A stretch of DNA of 64,000 nucleotides from Cryptomeria japonica (Eukaryota; Streptophyta; Pinopsida; Cupressales; Cupressaceae). A model generated the notes under the pieces. It was not told the DNA's origin and searched no databases. It saw only the letters and a list, made by a program, of their open reading frames with translations. Every line of letters starts with the position of its first letter. Within the stretch, counting starts at the first letter, position 1. Where the stretch lies: positions 335,871,927 through 335,935,926 of the forward strand of contig NC_081414.1 of the NCBI RefSeq assembly GCF_030272615.1, written 5' to 3'. Made by a program: the position numbers and the translations under genes. This document shows positions 1 through 10,574 of the stretch, piece after piece.

Positions 1-21
1 GTATCTGATAAGGGGAAGCAA

Positions 22-775
22 ATGGCTATAGATGATGATGATTTCTCTCATGGGCCAATTGACTTAAGCTCACTATCTCCCATCCAAGCACTTAAGTTGG
101 CCACCCTTGCACAAGCTAAGGCAAGTGGGGACTTGCTCAAGTCCCACTTAGAAGACAAGGAGCTGATAACACTTGCTACTGGTGTTTTGGAGAAGATTTT
201 ACCTACATTTAAGCAGGATACAACAGATACATCCTCCGGTAAGATTAGGAATATGCTACTAGAAGTTGATTCTCATTTTGTATCCTTGGAGAAAGAAGTA
301 GATATTAATTTTTTTAATAAATTTAATGAAATGAGATTGCAATCCTTTTTGAAAGCGGTTGAGGATGATAGGGTAGTTTTAAAATCTGCGGTGAAGAGTT
401 TTGAAATTTACATTAGACATTGACAAGAAGATTAAGGAATATGAAGGGAAGTTAGTTGTAATCTCATAGTCCTTTGCCCCTTATTCATTTTTTCCTAGCA
501 GCCTTGAAGCTCAAATTATGGACCTATCAGATAAAATCAAGAGCTTGCATAAAGAAAGTGACCAGCTTATATGAAGAGTAGGTGACTTGAGGAGTCTTAT
601 CACTCCCCTGTTAGGCACTTTTCTCGGCAACCAATAGGATGAAGTGAGTGCTCTGGGTAAGGTTGTACCCTTATATCTCAAAGACATAGAAATACATGCC
701 CACATGTTCAATGCTTTGATAAATGTTTTCAATTGTTTTCTAAGAGGATGGAATGAATATTTGAAGTCCCTGAAG
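22..775 (+). pseudogene. Extra 3' ORF of a Copia-type element, decayed
   Basis: An open frame runs from 22 to 423 (133 codons) and similar coding-like sequence, broken by stops, continues to about 775. It begins with an acidic stretch (DDDD), followed by leucine- and lysine-rich helices of coiled-coil character. It lies just upstream of a polypurine tract and LTR, where a Copia element would have any ORF placed after pol; Sirevirus-type Copia elements are known to carry such ORFs. I do not recognise the protein family. The 5' end may lie outside the window. The frame after 423 has stops at 421-423 and later, so no intact product is expected. Confidence 0.45.
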
Positions 776-1001
776 ATAACTTATGCAAACATTTTCAAAT
801 TTCTGTAAGTCATTGTACATATCCTTGTATATAGATTTTGGTGGATTCCTATCTTTGGCATTGCTGTCAAAAGGGAAGAGAGAAGAGTAAAAAATGGTGC
901 TAATTCTCAAGGGGAGCTTGTAGCCTCTTGGAGAGTTTGAAATTTTGTGGTTTTGCAATCTTGAGTGTACAGTTTATTTTTTAATAGTATTGCCATCAAT
1001 G

Positions 1002-1015
1002 CCAAAGGGGGAGAT
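1002..1015 (+). promoter_or_regulatory. Polypurine tract of the first Copia element
   Basis: CCAAAGGGGGAGAT directly precedes the LTR start TGTTGG. The same tract, including the preceding TGCCATCAATG, is found at the 3' end of Copia-A (28763-28775), so the two elements are related. It primes plus-strand DNA synthesis. Confidence 0.8.
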
Positions 1016-2147
1016 TGTTGGAAAGAGACACTGTATCAATGAGGATTCATGCATGGAGACTGCTTAAGGGTTATCATTGATAGAAAATCAGTCAATAAAC
1101 CCTATTCGGTGTATATAGATTTGACTAACCGAAAGTCATATTGTTCATAAGGCATAAGTCTGTAAGGTGGAACACAGTAGTCGGTAGAGCATGCGATCAT
1201 TGTGCATATCTTGATATTGGTGATGTAATTTTAGTTGCAGTGATTAAGGTAGTTGATTCGAGGTTTGAGGTAGCTTATTTCATGATTCCAGTATCCAATG
1301 TTGATTCCTGAGCAAGATCAAAGGTCTAGTATCTGGTAATTCACTTAGAACAGATTTATCTTTGAGTTTGATGGTGCAATGCATGTTGTGGATATGTTGG
1401 CATGAATTCAATGATTGTTGGTGAGTTCTAGGAATTTTTGTTCACATTTATGAAACTTATAATCTTCATATTTTGGTCTGCATTTGGATTTGTGAATGGA
1501 TTGAGCTGACTTGGTGATACAGATTTCATGTTGTGTGTTATTCAATTTTTGGAAGCTGACTTGTTTAATGGTTCTTTTTGTTGGTGTAGATATATAGGAT
1601 CAATTTGGTTGAACATTTTGGTGGATGTTATGAGCGAAGGAAGTTTGTATGAGTGAATTTTCATAGTTTGGGGATTGTGATTGAATATTTTGGTGCTTCT
1701 GTGTATGACAGAGTAGGAAAACATAGCAGAAAGACAAATCAATTGCATTTTGGGATATGTAGATGCTATACTTTAGTTCATTCACTATTGTAATCAATTA
1801 TAATATCCTGTAAGGTAGTGAGCCTTCTTCTGAGTTGTAGCCCTTTTGTAATTAAGAATCAAGCTCTAGGCAGTGTGATTGAATGCAAGTGCATTCCCCT
1901 AATGTAATATTATCATACTTCTGGCCATAGTATAATAATATTGTGACCTTTCAAAATCCCATGATGGTTTTTACATTTTTGGGTTTCCACTTAAAAATAT
2001 CGGTGTTATGGTTGTGTGCTTAATTGCTTCATGTTTTTGCATTTTAGTTACATTCTTATGAATCTAGTGGTTTAAGAATCAAGTTAATAAGTTTGCAAAT
2101 TACAAAACACTGATTCACCCCCCTCTCTATGTTCATTGATTCAAACA
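1016..2147 (+). repeat. Copia 3' LTR (1132 bp)
   Basis: Starts TGTTGG right after a polypurine tract and ends in CA after the motif TGATTCACCCCCC, which is shared by the other Copia LTRs here. The last 350 bases resemble 8824-9200, the partial 5' LTR of Copia-A: both have GTTGTAGCCCTTTT, a GAGCTCTAGG-like block and the TGATTCACCCCC tail. The matching 5' LTR must be left of the window, so the target duplication (which would be GTTGG at 2148-2152) cannot be checked. Confidence 0.75.
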
Positions 2148-2730
2148 GTTGGTTGCCTATTTGTCTTGTGCACTGTTAATGGCTTGTTGGCTTGTCTTTC
2201 AATGGCCTTGTTTGGCCTAGTTTCCTAGCACTTGTTTCCATTGTAATAGGGTCAATACCCTTATTTTGTTTATTTAAAATTATCAAAAACATAAAACTAC
2301 TATAGATTATTAGTGTGAATTATAAAAAATCATTCCTTGCCACATCCTAAGATTTATCTTAATACCATGTTGCATCCTAAAACCACTTCCTCATTCAATT
2401 TTTAATATTAGTTCTCATTTACCACTACTATTTAATCAAATAATTTATATTATTTTTTAAAATTAATTTAACACTTGTCCATTTATCACAAAATAAATAA
2501 ATAAATATACTTTTACTAGTTTTTCATAAATAAAAAATTGAAGAAAACAAATATTTCATCAGAACTCCTCCATATTCTCTTCTTTCATTAACCCATATGC
2601 AAATAATTAGATATAGTAAAAAGTCAAAAGACTAATTATCATCACCCATTTTATAACCTTCTAAGAAACCTTCATAAATATTTTTGACTATTCTTAGTTG
2701 GTGGAGATTCATCTTATGTCAATCAATATC
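2148..2730. other. AT-rich sequence without recognisable feature
   Basis: About 580 bases of AT-rich DNA between the Copia LTR and the LINE insertion. I see no coding frame, tandem repeat or terminal structure. Its last bases contain the left copy of the LINE target-site duplication. Confidence 0.5.
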
Positions 2731-2744
2731 AACTATCCTTTAGG

Positions 2745-3251
2745 CAATAACTAATAACAAATTCAACAAAATTGAAAAATGCCTCAAAAGCATTGTTGAA
2801 CAAAGCTATAGCATTCTGAAGGCCTCAACTGACAATACCAAAATTCTCATCAGCAAATAGGAGAATGAGAAGGATTCCTTGGACCTAGAACCTAACATTA
2901 AAGGTATGGGAGAAGTGCAAGGACCTAGAATGAGGACCAGAGGCAAAAAGAAGGAGAAGAAGCCAAACAATGATATGGAAGAACTCAAAGTTGCTTCAGC
3001 AAATTATGACCAACTGGTCAATAAGGCGGCTGAGCTTCTTAAGTCTATAGTTGTTGTTTGTCATTTTTGTCTTTTCTCTGGTTTTTCCGCTTTGTTGTTC
3101 CTTTCTTTAGCTGTCCGCTCAGTTTACTGGCCTTTTTGCCAGTCTTTTTGTAAGTTATTTCAATGCTGGTCTAGATGCTTTTTGATGAACTATCTTATGC
3201 TCCTTTGTTAAAGGTTTCGGGTCCTTAAAACATGTTTTTCATATTAATCAG
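2745..3251 (+). mobile_element. 5'-truncated LINE 3' tail with 14-bp target duplication
   Basis: The 507-bp insert is flanked by perfect copies of AACTATCCTTTAGG at 2731-2744 and 3252-3265, the size expected for target-primed reverse transcription. It holds the end of a lysine-rich ORF (frame open 2879-3211, with an RTRGKKKEKK basic patch) and a 3' UTR ending in GGGTCCTTAAAACATG. The LINE at 37.3-40.8 kb on the other strand ends with the same architecture and GGGTCCTTGTAAAACCC, so both belong to one family. There is no long poly(A), only a short A/T-rich end. Confidence 0.75.
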
Positions 3252-3265
3252 AACTATCCTTTAGG

Positions 3266-3600
3266 ATCAAATCCTCATCATTTACATATTCATATTAAAA
3301 TTTATAAATCGATCATCATCCTTCATCAAATATTACTAAGTGACCAATCCATAAGTACATATTATTTTTATTAAGGTAAGTGCACAAAGGCCCCAACCTA
3401 TTACACATCTAATTCAAAAACCATTCATCAAAAAAAGAATTAAGGCTTGGAGATCAAGCCCACCAAACATTATAAAGTTTAAGAGAGTTTACATAACATA
3501 AGATTAAATATAAAAGTTTAGGAGAAACTAATTAAAATCAAATAAGATGAAGGACAACAAAAAGAAAATAGTAGGCAACATTAATAGATATAGACTTAAA
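3266..3600. other. AT-rich spacer
   Basis: AT-rich sequence with no convincing coding capacity. On the minus strand the block near 3360-3480 looks like a 3' UTR (GGGGCCTTTGTGCAC followed by an AATAAA-like signal), probably belonging to the decayed minus-strand ORF at 3600-5112. Confidence 0.35.
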
Positions 3601-5112
3601 TATTTAGCTTATCATTCATCTACTCTTCTTAAGGGAGAAAGTTGCTACTCATCTTTCCCTTATTTCGTCCATCTTTCATCTTAGCAAGAGTTTTCCTTTT
3701 CTTTTTATTCTCATTTTTCTTCGCCATGGTCATGACCTCGATCACAAACTTTTTCATAAGGCCTCTATTCATTTTAATCTTTAAGTTCTTAGTTCCACCC
3801 TCTAGTAGTTTGGTCCATTCCTTATTTATTTTATATCTAAATAAATTTTATAGTGTTACCAAGCTCTCAACCCTGACATCAAGATCCTTTATCTTTGCAT
3901 CCATCACCTTTCATTCATGGGATTCACTCAAGCCACCACCAATCTCCTAGTCTTCTTCATCACCATAATATTTAAGGCTATTTAGCCTTTTTAAATCTTC
4001 ATTAAGATGAGTTTTTATTAGGGGTAAATAAGATAGTGAGTCTTTTGAGATTAGATCTAGAGGTTTATTTGAGGTCTCCTCACTACTCCTAGAAGTAATA
4101 CCATTAAAGGTTAAATCTTTTTATTTATCCTTAATTTTCTCCTTGGGTAGGTTTTTACAATGGCCTCTACAATCCTTGTAGCCACAATTAGTTTAGAAAG
4201 CCTAGTAGACCTATGGTATTTTGAGGAATTAGTAATACTATCCTTGGAAAGTTCACTCTCTGATATGTTGATAGCATGGGAGGAAAAAATAGTAGGACTA
4301 TTGTCTCGAGACATGCATATCTCTTTACCTTTTCCTTTGATAGGGCTAGGGTATATGCATCTATGATTTCTCAAAGGTTGCTTTCCCTTGCTTGGGGTGA
4401 GTTTTAGCCCAATGCCAATAAATAGGAGGTATCACAAACAAGATTAGGTTTTTTTTTGGAAGAATAGAGTAGTGCTTTGCATGAGGAAATAGCATGTGAG
4501 GAGGATAGTGTTTCATCCTTGAAGGAAATAATTTTTTAAGAGTTGCATGGTGGTTGAGGGTTTCAATCTTGGTCAATTAGGAGTTGTAGGGTGGGGTAGG
4601 GTTAACAACAAGAGTATTATCCAAACAATAGTTGTAAATAGCATAAATTAAACCTTAATGCAATGAAGCACAAACCCCCATAGTAACACATTTACACATG
4701 GAAGAGTAAAGAAAGAACAAGTAGCTTCCTAGTTTGTGACGCCTCTAATGATTTAGGAGGGGAAAGTGATATCCATGAACCATTGCAAATCTCCCTTCCA
4801 AAGTGAAATATTTGAGAAGATGCTAGCTCATAACTCCCGATGGAGGTAGAAAGTCTTCCCTATTGAACATGTTTTGGTGCCTCTTTAGTTTCTCACCTTC
4901 CTCCAAGAAAAGGGAGATGTAATCTTCATAAGCATTTTTTGGCTTAGTTGAGGAACCTTCTCTCCATATTTAGGCCCAATAACTTGCATTATAATCCTTA
5001 GACACCTCCATCTTAACACCCACAATCACAACTCTTCCATTCTTCCAACTGTTCATAAATTGTGATGACATAACTTCATAGGCTTGCAAAACATAGTAGA
5101 AAGATAGATCAA
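3360..5112 (-). pseudogene. Decayed retroelement ORF with YHFxLLNH-type domain and coiled-coil tail
   Basis: Reading the minus strand from about 5112 down, several frames joined by stops and shifts make one coding relic: a domain with GRFAMVHGYHFPLLNH (about 4750-4810), a linker, a Ser/Lys-rich stretch (4374-4111), then a lysine-rich coiled coil (about 3950-3620) and a 3' UTR-like end. The LINE at 37.3-40.8 kb encodes a related block (GRLTRVYCYHFIILNH) followed by the same order of acidic/basic linker and coiled coil. It abuts Copia-B inside the integrase gene, so it either inserted there or joined it by deletion. Function unknown. No intact frame remains. Confidence 0.5.
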
Positions 5113-5358
5113 ACATTTTATCTTCTTACCGCTCTCTTTCTTAGCTAAGGCCTTGAATGCCTTGAACTTACCAAAAGCTTCAGTCTTATCTTTCAAGAAT
5201 ATGACCCACATCATCCTTGAGCAATCATCAGTGAGGATCATGAAATATCCGTCACCTTGAATTCTTTTTGTTCTTATTGGTCCACAAAGATCTGTATGAA
5301 CCAAATCTAACAAGTGCTCTGCTGAAAAGGATTTACTCTTGAAAGTTGAAGAAGTCAT
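5112..5358 (-). pseudogene. Copia-B integrase fragment (N-terminal part of catalytic core)
   Basis: The frame reads through LLDLVHTDLCGPI and MILTDDCSRMMWVIFLKDK, the signature around the first catalytic Asp of the Copia integrase core (rve domain). It stops matching after KKIKCL, just before the second Asp block that follows in Copia-A. The last residues are read out of the adjoining relic, which marks the truncation point at about 5112. Confidence 0.8.
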
Positions 5359-5367
5359 CTTTCCTAA

Positions 5368-5695
5368 CTAACATTCTTTGCAAAGAGCTTTAACCAGTTT
5401 GTCTAACCGAGGCAAGCCTATCACTGTCTTGGAGTTATTCACTTTAACAATGTTATCAAAGTTTATATGACAAAATCTCCTATGCCAAAGCCATCTATCA
5501 TCTATTTTTTCAATTAAACAGTTGCTAACTTTAGGATTAAGGTGAAATAGGTTACCTTTAGTTTTCTTCCTGCTTGCAATCAATTCACCTTTGTTGTCAA
5601 AGATTTTGCACATACCATTTTTAAACTCCAGTGGGTGTCCTTTGTCATTGAGTTGTGCCACACTCAAAAGATTGTGCTTTAGACCTTCAACCTAG
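5368..5695 (-). pseudogene. Copia-B GAG-pre-integrase domain
   Basis: Contains GLKHNLLSVAQL and WLWHRRFCHINFDNIVK with a C-terminal CKEC, that is the HHCC-type zinc-binding region (GAG-pre-integrase family) between protease and integrase of Copia polyproteins. The upstream codons are cut off by the solo LTR insertion. Across the insertion the frame resumes after removing the LTR and one copy of TAGAC. Confidence 0.85.
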
Positions 5696-5700
5696 TAGAC

Positions 5701-6524
5701 TATTAGGATTAATGATAGTCCCAAAAATACTGAGAGGGGGGGGGGGGTTGAATCAGTATCTAACCGGTTGACAAAATATTTTACCTTATTAAGTATTTTG
5801 CATTCCAAAATAGTGTATTGGCAAATAAGAATTAATGCAGTAAATAGGAACAATAAAAGCAACATATAGAAAGCACACCATAACACAATATTTTAACGAG
5901 GAAACCTGGTGTGGGAAAAACCTCAGTGGGATTTGTGACCCACAATATTCACTCACTGGCCAATGAATGGATATTACTTACAATGTGGTGCCTGCACATG
6001 CAGGAAGGCCAACTGCCTAGAGCTCACTTCTCAATTACAAAATGGAAGTCTCACTGACTTACAAAATGGATTATGAGAATCCAATATAATGCACTTCTAC
6101 AATAAAGCATATGCTATGCCAAGTTCAGTACCGGTTTAAGCTCATACTATAACCATAACCTTATACAAAATTTGCCTTACTATTCGCTCATCACTTCTGC
6201 CATATCCATACTCTATATCCTCTATCCAAATCAAAATGATTTACAAGATCTCATACATATATGAGTCATATTACAATATGCCATGTTGGCTTTACAAAAT
6301 ATATTTACAATTAAATACAATAAACAAAAGTTGTTCCTGTCGGCTGGGGTGTCGATACACATTGTTGTCGCTGTCGGTGCCAGTGCCTGTTGGTGGTTGT
6401 GCCTGCCGATTTACCAGATGAACACCACAAGATTGCTTGAAGGTATCCAGAAGGTTGCAAGGTTTCCATCAATTACAACACCTTCAATTACCTTCAATTC
6501 TCATTAGAGTGTGCAATGCCAACA
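5701..6524 (-). repeat. Solo Copia LTR (824 bp) inside Copia-B, TSD TAGAC
   Basis: On the minus strand the block starts TGTTGGCATTGCAC and ends CTAATA. It is flanked by perfect 5-bp duplications TAGAC at 5696-5700 and 6525-6529. It contains the C-run preceded by GATTCAA (plus strand G12 at 5736-5747) found near the 3' end of the other Copia LTRs here. No internal region is present, so it is a solo LTR left by recombination between the two LTRs of a complete insert. It interrupts the protease/pre-integrase region of Copia-B. Confidence 0.85.
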
Positions 6525-6529
6525 TAGAC

Positions 6530-7015
6530 ATCATCTGCACTGCTCTTCCCATTAAAAGTAATAACTCCCTTACCTTTAACCATGCAGGGTGAGTCATTGC
6601 CAAATCTAACAACACCGCCATCAAATTCCTTCAAGGAAAGAAATTTTCTCTGATCACCAGTCATATGATGTTAACAACCACTATCAATGATCCAATCATC
6701 AGAGTTATCCACCCTAGACACTAATGCCTTCTGGTCTGATATTTCTTCCTTAATAGCTATAAAAACAATATCTTCACTAGCATCACCATCAGATTCTTCA
6801 TTAGTGATACCACTATCAACAACAATAAGACAATCTCTCTTGCCTTTATCCTTATACTTCTTGAATTTATCTCTCTTGTGTTCATTTTCAGCATTAGGAC
6901 AGTTAGCAGCTATGTGGCCAATCTTGTTGCATGCAAAACATTTTAAAGGTAATTTACCTCTATATTTACCAGTGCCTCTAGGCAACCACTTTGCCAACAA
7001 TAATTCAAGCTCCAC
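6530..7015 (-). pseudogene. Copia-B nucleocapsid zinc knuckle and protease
   Basis: The minus-strand frame has CFACNKIGHIAANC, an intact CX2CX4HX4C zinc knuckle that packages RNA, followed by a charged linker and DDWIIDSGC, the Asp-Ser-Gly active site of the retropepsin-type protease. One stop follows the active site. Downstream FDGGVVRFGNDSPCMVKG continues the protease region up to the solo LTR junction. The homologous position of Copia-A has lost the first knuckle Cys and the Ser of the protease triad, so this copy is the better preserved one. Confidence 0.85.
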
Positions 7016-7057
7016 TAAACTGTCTTCATCATCACCATCTCTACTAGATCTGGATTC

Positions 7058-7789
7058 TTAACCATGACTAGTATCTCTACTTTTTCTCATAGATGGGTTA
7101 GAAACAAAATCTCTAAATGCAGACTCAAATTTCTGTACACTAGCATCGTAACCGTTTAATTCAAAATCAGTAAGTTTTCCAATGATGGAGTCAAGAGTTA
7201 CCTTAGTTTTGTCTATGGACTTCATCTCCTGAATAGTTACAACTCGGATAGCATAGACCGGTAGCATGGTTCTTAGTACCTTACTGATCACTGTGGCATC
7301 TTCCACTTTCCCTCTTGCACTCTTAATTTCACTGACTATCTCTTTTATCCTTTGACCATACTGCTGGATATTCTCACCTTCAGCCATCCTCATGTCATCA
7401 AACTTTCCTCTTAGACTCTCCTCTTTATCAATCTTAACATGTTCATCATTGCTATAAATCTCTTCAAGTTTTTTCCATACCTGTTGTGTAGTCTTTAGAC
7501 TATGAACATCTACATATTCAGCATCAGACAGGGAACTAATAATGGTCTCTAATGCTTGATGATTTTATTATTGTTCTTTCTTCTGATCATCAGTCATAAT
7601 CCCTGTGGGTACAACATATTTAGTACTGACATGTTCCCAATATTGACTTCCCAGACTCTTGATGTAAATTTTCATTCTGTCGCTCCATATCCTATAGTTT
7701 TCTCTATTAAACTTTAGACCTTCCTTCATCATGATCTGGAACATCTTTTCCTCAAGCTATTAGGATAGATCTTAGAGGATCTGAGATTC
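7058..7789 (-). pseudogene. Copia-B gag (UBN2/retrotran_gag type)
   Basis: Reading from 7789 down, the frame contains NRENYRIWSDRMKIYIKS and, after two adjacent stops, TTQQVWKKLEEIY, KEESLRGKFDDMRMAEGE and GQRIKEIVSEI, the pattern of the capsid part of Copia gag. The segment 7393-7058 is fully open and ends in a stop just before the zinc-knuckle frame. The start Met may be at the MMKEGLKF position near 7735 or further up. Confidence 0.75.
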
Positions 7790-7801
7790 TCTGATACTAA
7801 T
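7789..7801 (-). promoter_or_regulatory. Copia-B primer-binding site (tRNA-iMet type, one change)
   Basis: Minus-strand ATTAGTATCAGAG follows the LTR end CCATCA. Plant Copia elements typically have TGGTATCAGAG, complementary to initiator Met tRNA; here the second G is A. The canonical form is seen in Copia-A at 9203-9213. Confidence 0.75.
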
Positions 7802-8823
7802 TGATGGCATGATGAAAGAATAAGTATCCATTAGATTACTAAGAGTGGGGGGGGGGGGGGGTGAATCAATAAATAGAAAAACTAATACAAACTTTCCCAA
7901 TCTCAATCTCACAAAGTAAACTTATCAATGAAATACTCATAAGAAAACCTATTGACTATTACAACAACTTAACAGTAAATGGCATTAAACTTGTAAATAT
8001 CCAAATGCTTTATCATATGTCAACATACTTCATTTCTCAATGCTTCCAATTATCATGCCTTATTAGAATAGTTAAGTAAATCAAATCAATCATAAGATCA
8101 TAACCACAAAAACATTCACCACATGACACAAATATTTTTAACGTGGAAACCCAAATAGGTAAAAACCATGGCGAGATGGGACTCACAAGATAACTATCTA
8201 AACTCTTCTGAAGTTCACCCTGTTAGGAGCCAAGCCTGTTAAAGCTTTTACAAAAGTCTTGTTAAGAACTGATCCTGTTAAGAATCACCCAGTTAAGGGA
8301 TTACATATTCGGTTCAAGTATGATCGTTGGATTACATAGAAATCTCTACACATCAATCAAGAAAACTTCAACCGCTCCTTGATTACCACTTCATCGAGCT
8401 CAGTAACTCATCACACACTTTGCATTAGATGCAATACACTTTGCTCATTCCCTAGACAAAAAAAAATAACGTGCCAAAATATTTTTAACTTGTCTTCATA
8501 CAATGACCATATAGGTCACCATCATTACCGCTCAACATTGGAAAATAAACCAATACAACCAATTCAACAACCTCAATCGGTTAGGGTTTAACAAAAAAAA
8601 CTGGTAGGGTTAACCAGTTACATTACATAGATAGGGTTTAACCTTTTACACCGATTACCGGTTTAACTCACAAACTTACATACTAGTTTACAGTGTCTTT
8701 CACAAATCTCTTCCTATCGATTACACGAATAATAATAACAATATTAGCAATATCATTACCGGTTAACTGACATCAATGACAACATTACATATCATTAATA
8801 CAATCTTCATGCAAATGCCAACA
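7802..8823 (-). repeat. Copia-B 5' LTR (1022 bp)
   Basis: On the minus strand it runs from TGTTGGCATTTGCATG to CCATCA, followed by the primer-binding site. It contains a 15-base C-run after ATTCA (plus-strand G-run at 7847-7861). Its first 60 bases share GTTGTCATTGATGTCA with the start of the Copia-A 3' LTR, so the elements belong to related lineages. Confidence 0.8.
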
Positions 8824-9200
8824 GTTGATGATCTTCCAGATGTAATCCGAATGTGTTTGTAAGACAATGCGTCTTCCTTGGGTTGTAGCCCTTTTTTTGT
8901 TTTTGAGCAGTGAGCTCTAGGGAGTGTGCCTGAATGCATGTGCATTCTCCATTGTAATATTTCATATACTTCTAAGAAAGTATCATCATATTGTGGGTAG
9001 GTTCCCATCGTGGTTTTTCCCTTGACCTAGTTTTCCATGTCAAAAATCTTGGTGTTATGTGTGTTCTTAATGTGTTGTTGATTTATGCTTTCATGCTTAA
9101 TAATCAGATTATAGATTAAGTTTAACTTGTGTAAATTTATGAGACAACTGATTCACCCCCTCCTCTTAATTATCTACCCAAAATTAGTCCTATTTCATCA
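8824..9200 (+). repeat. Copia-A 5' LTR, 3' portion only
   Basis: Ends TTTCATCA directly before the primer-binding site and carries the TGATTCACCCCCTCC motif near its end. It resembles the last 350 bases of the LTR at 1016-2147. The 5' part is missing because Copia-B abuts it at 8823. Confidence 0.75.
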
Positions 9201-9202
9201 AT

Positions 9203-9213
9203 TGGTATCAGAG
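9203..9213 (+). promoter_or_regulatory. Copia-A primer-binding site
   Basis: TGGTATCAGAG, the canonical site complementary to the 3' end of initiator Met tRNA, lies two bases after the LTR end. Confidence 0.9.
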
Positions 9214-9258
9214 TGGGTTCCTCCGAAGAAGCTTAATCGCTTGAGGTGATTTAGGACG

Positions 9259-10160
9259 ATGTCTTATAAGAAGGAAAGTCTGAGATTTGATGATACTAAT
9301 TACTCTCTTTGGAAGAGTCGCATGAAGTTTCATTTAAGATGCATTGGCAAGACTTACTGGACTATTACAAAGAATAAGTATAATGTTCCTTCAAATGGAC
9401 CTTCAACTTCGGATGGGATTAAGGAAGCTGAATGTAATATTAGGGCTAATGAAACATTGTTGAGGGCCTTGATAGATTCTGAAATGATAAATGTTATGGA
9501 ATTGCAGACTACTCATGAGATCTAGAAGAAGTTATAAATCCTATATGAAGGTGAAAATTACGCAAAGATTGCTAAGTTGTAGAGCTTGAAGGAAAAGTAT
9601 GAGATGTTAAGGATGGGAGAAGCTAAGAACATTACCTCTTTTATGCAGAAGGTGAATGAACTTGTGTTCAATATCAGATGTGCCAGTTGAAAGTTGGAAG
9701 AATCAGAGATTGTTGCTGAAGTGCTCAGATCCTTTTTTGCATCCTATAAACATAAAGTTGATGATTTGACCAGAGACATGTTGATTGGAAATTTATCAGC
9801 CTTTGAATTGAGTGAATTTGGTTATTCTCTTCCTAAGGTAGAGTCTGCATTAAAAGCCACCATTTCTAGAAAGGATAAGCAAAAAGATATGATTTGGGAG
9901 AAAGTTCATCAAGGAGGATATCAAGATATGAAAAAGAGATGAAGGAAATTGAATAAGAAGAGCAAGAGCTTGAGGAGCTTGAAGCATTGATTGTTAGAAG
10001 ATTGCCTAAAGGAGTTGGTAAGTATGAAGGAAAGTTGCCTCTTAAATATTTTTCATGTAATAAGATAGGGCATTTTGCCTCAAGGTGTCTGGAAAGAGTT
10101 CCTAAGAAAACTTACAAGGCTAAATTTCAGAAGAGATGTTATTATGTTGTTGATGAAGGT
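9259..10160 (+). pseudogene. Copia-A gag with damaged zinc knuckle
   Basis: Starts ATGTCTTATAAGAAG and reads RFDDTNYSLWKSRMKFHLR, the N-terminal signature of Copia gag, then capsid helices (EESEIVAEVLRSF, ISRKDKQKDMIWEKV). There are stops at 9523-9525 and several more, and a frame change near 9940. The zinc knuckle reads YFSCNKIGHFASRC: the first Cys of CX2CX4HX4C is replaced by Tyr. The linker is Lys/Glu-rich as in Copia-B. No functional Gag would be made. Confidence 0.8.
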
Positions 10161-10289
10161 GTGACAGATGATGAATCAGATAAAGGATATTCAAGTGATA
10201 ATGATTGGGTTTTTATTACTATCAAGGAAGATGATCCAATACCTATTGATTTTGCTAGCTGCATTCCTGAGGAAAGAGCTTTGGTTGCA

Positions 10290-10574
10290 CAGATTGAAGA
10301 AAAAGATGAATGGGTGAATGATAATGGATAATCTCATCATATGACAAGTGATAAGAAAATGTTTGAGAGATTGGAAAAGTATGATGGTGGTGTTGTAAGA
10401 TTTGGAGATGATAAAGTTGGTATAATATGTGGTAGAGGTTCTATTTCTCTTGATGGTAAGCACAATATTGATGATGTCTTGTATGTAGAAGGCCTAAAGC
10501 ATAATCTTTTGAGTGTTGAACAAATGGTTGACAAGGGTTATGATCTTTAGTTCAATAATTGAAAGTGTAGAATT
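10290..10574 (+). pseudogene. Copia-A protease region
   Basis: EWVNDNG is followed by two stops and SHHMTSDKKMFERLEKY, then DDVLYVEGLKHNLLSVEQM. This is the Copia protease and its C-terminal junction. The catalytic Asp-Ser-Gly is Asp-Asn-Gly here, so the enzyme would be dead even without the stops. Confidence 0.75.

Larger units (their letters stand above)
5112..8823 (-). mobile_element. Copia-B: truncated minus-strand Ty1/Copia element
   Basis: On the minus strand this holds, in order, a complete 5' LTR (8823-7802), a primer-binding site, gag, zinc knuckle, protease start, GAG-pre-integrase and the first part of integrase; the sequence then changes at about 5112. Reverse transcriptase, RNase H and 3' LTR are missing. 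Reading frames are well kept, with only a few stops, so the element is fairly young compared with Copia-A. It is interrupted by a solo LTR at 5701-6524. Its right end lies directly against the remaining part of the Copia-A 5' LTR, so Copia-B probably inserted into that LTR. Confidence 0.8.

Noticed and set aside
3642-3950. 102-codon plus-strand frame rich in Phe and Leu
   Set aside because: It is the shadow of the lysine-rich minus-strand coiled coil at the same place.
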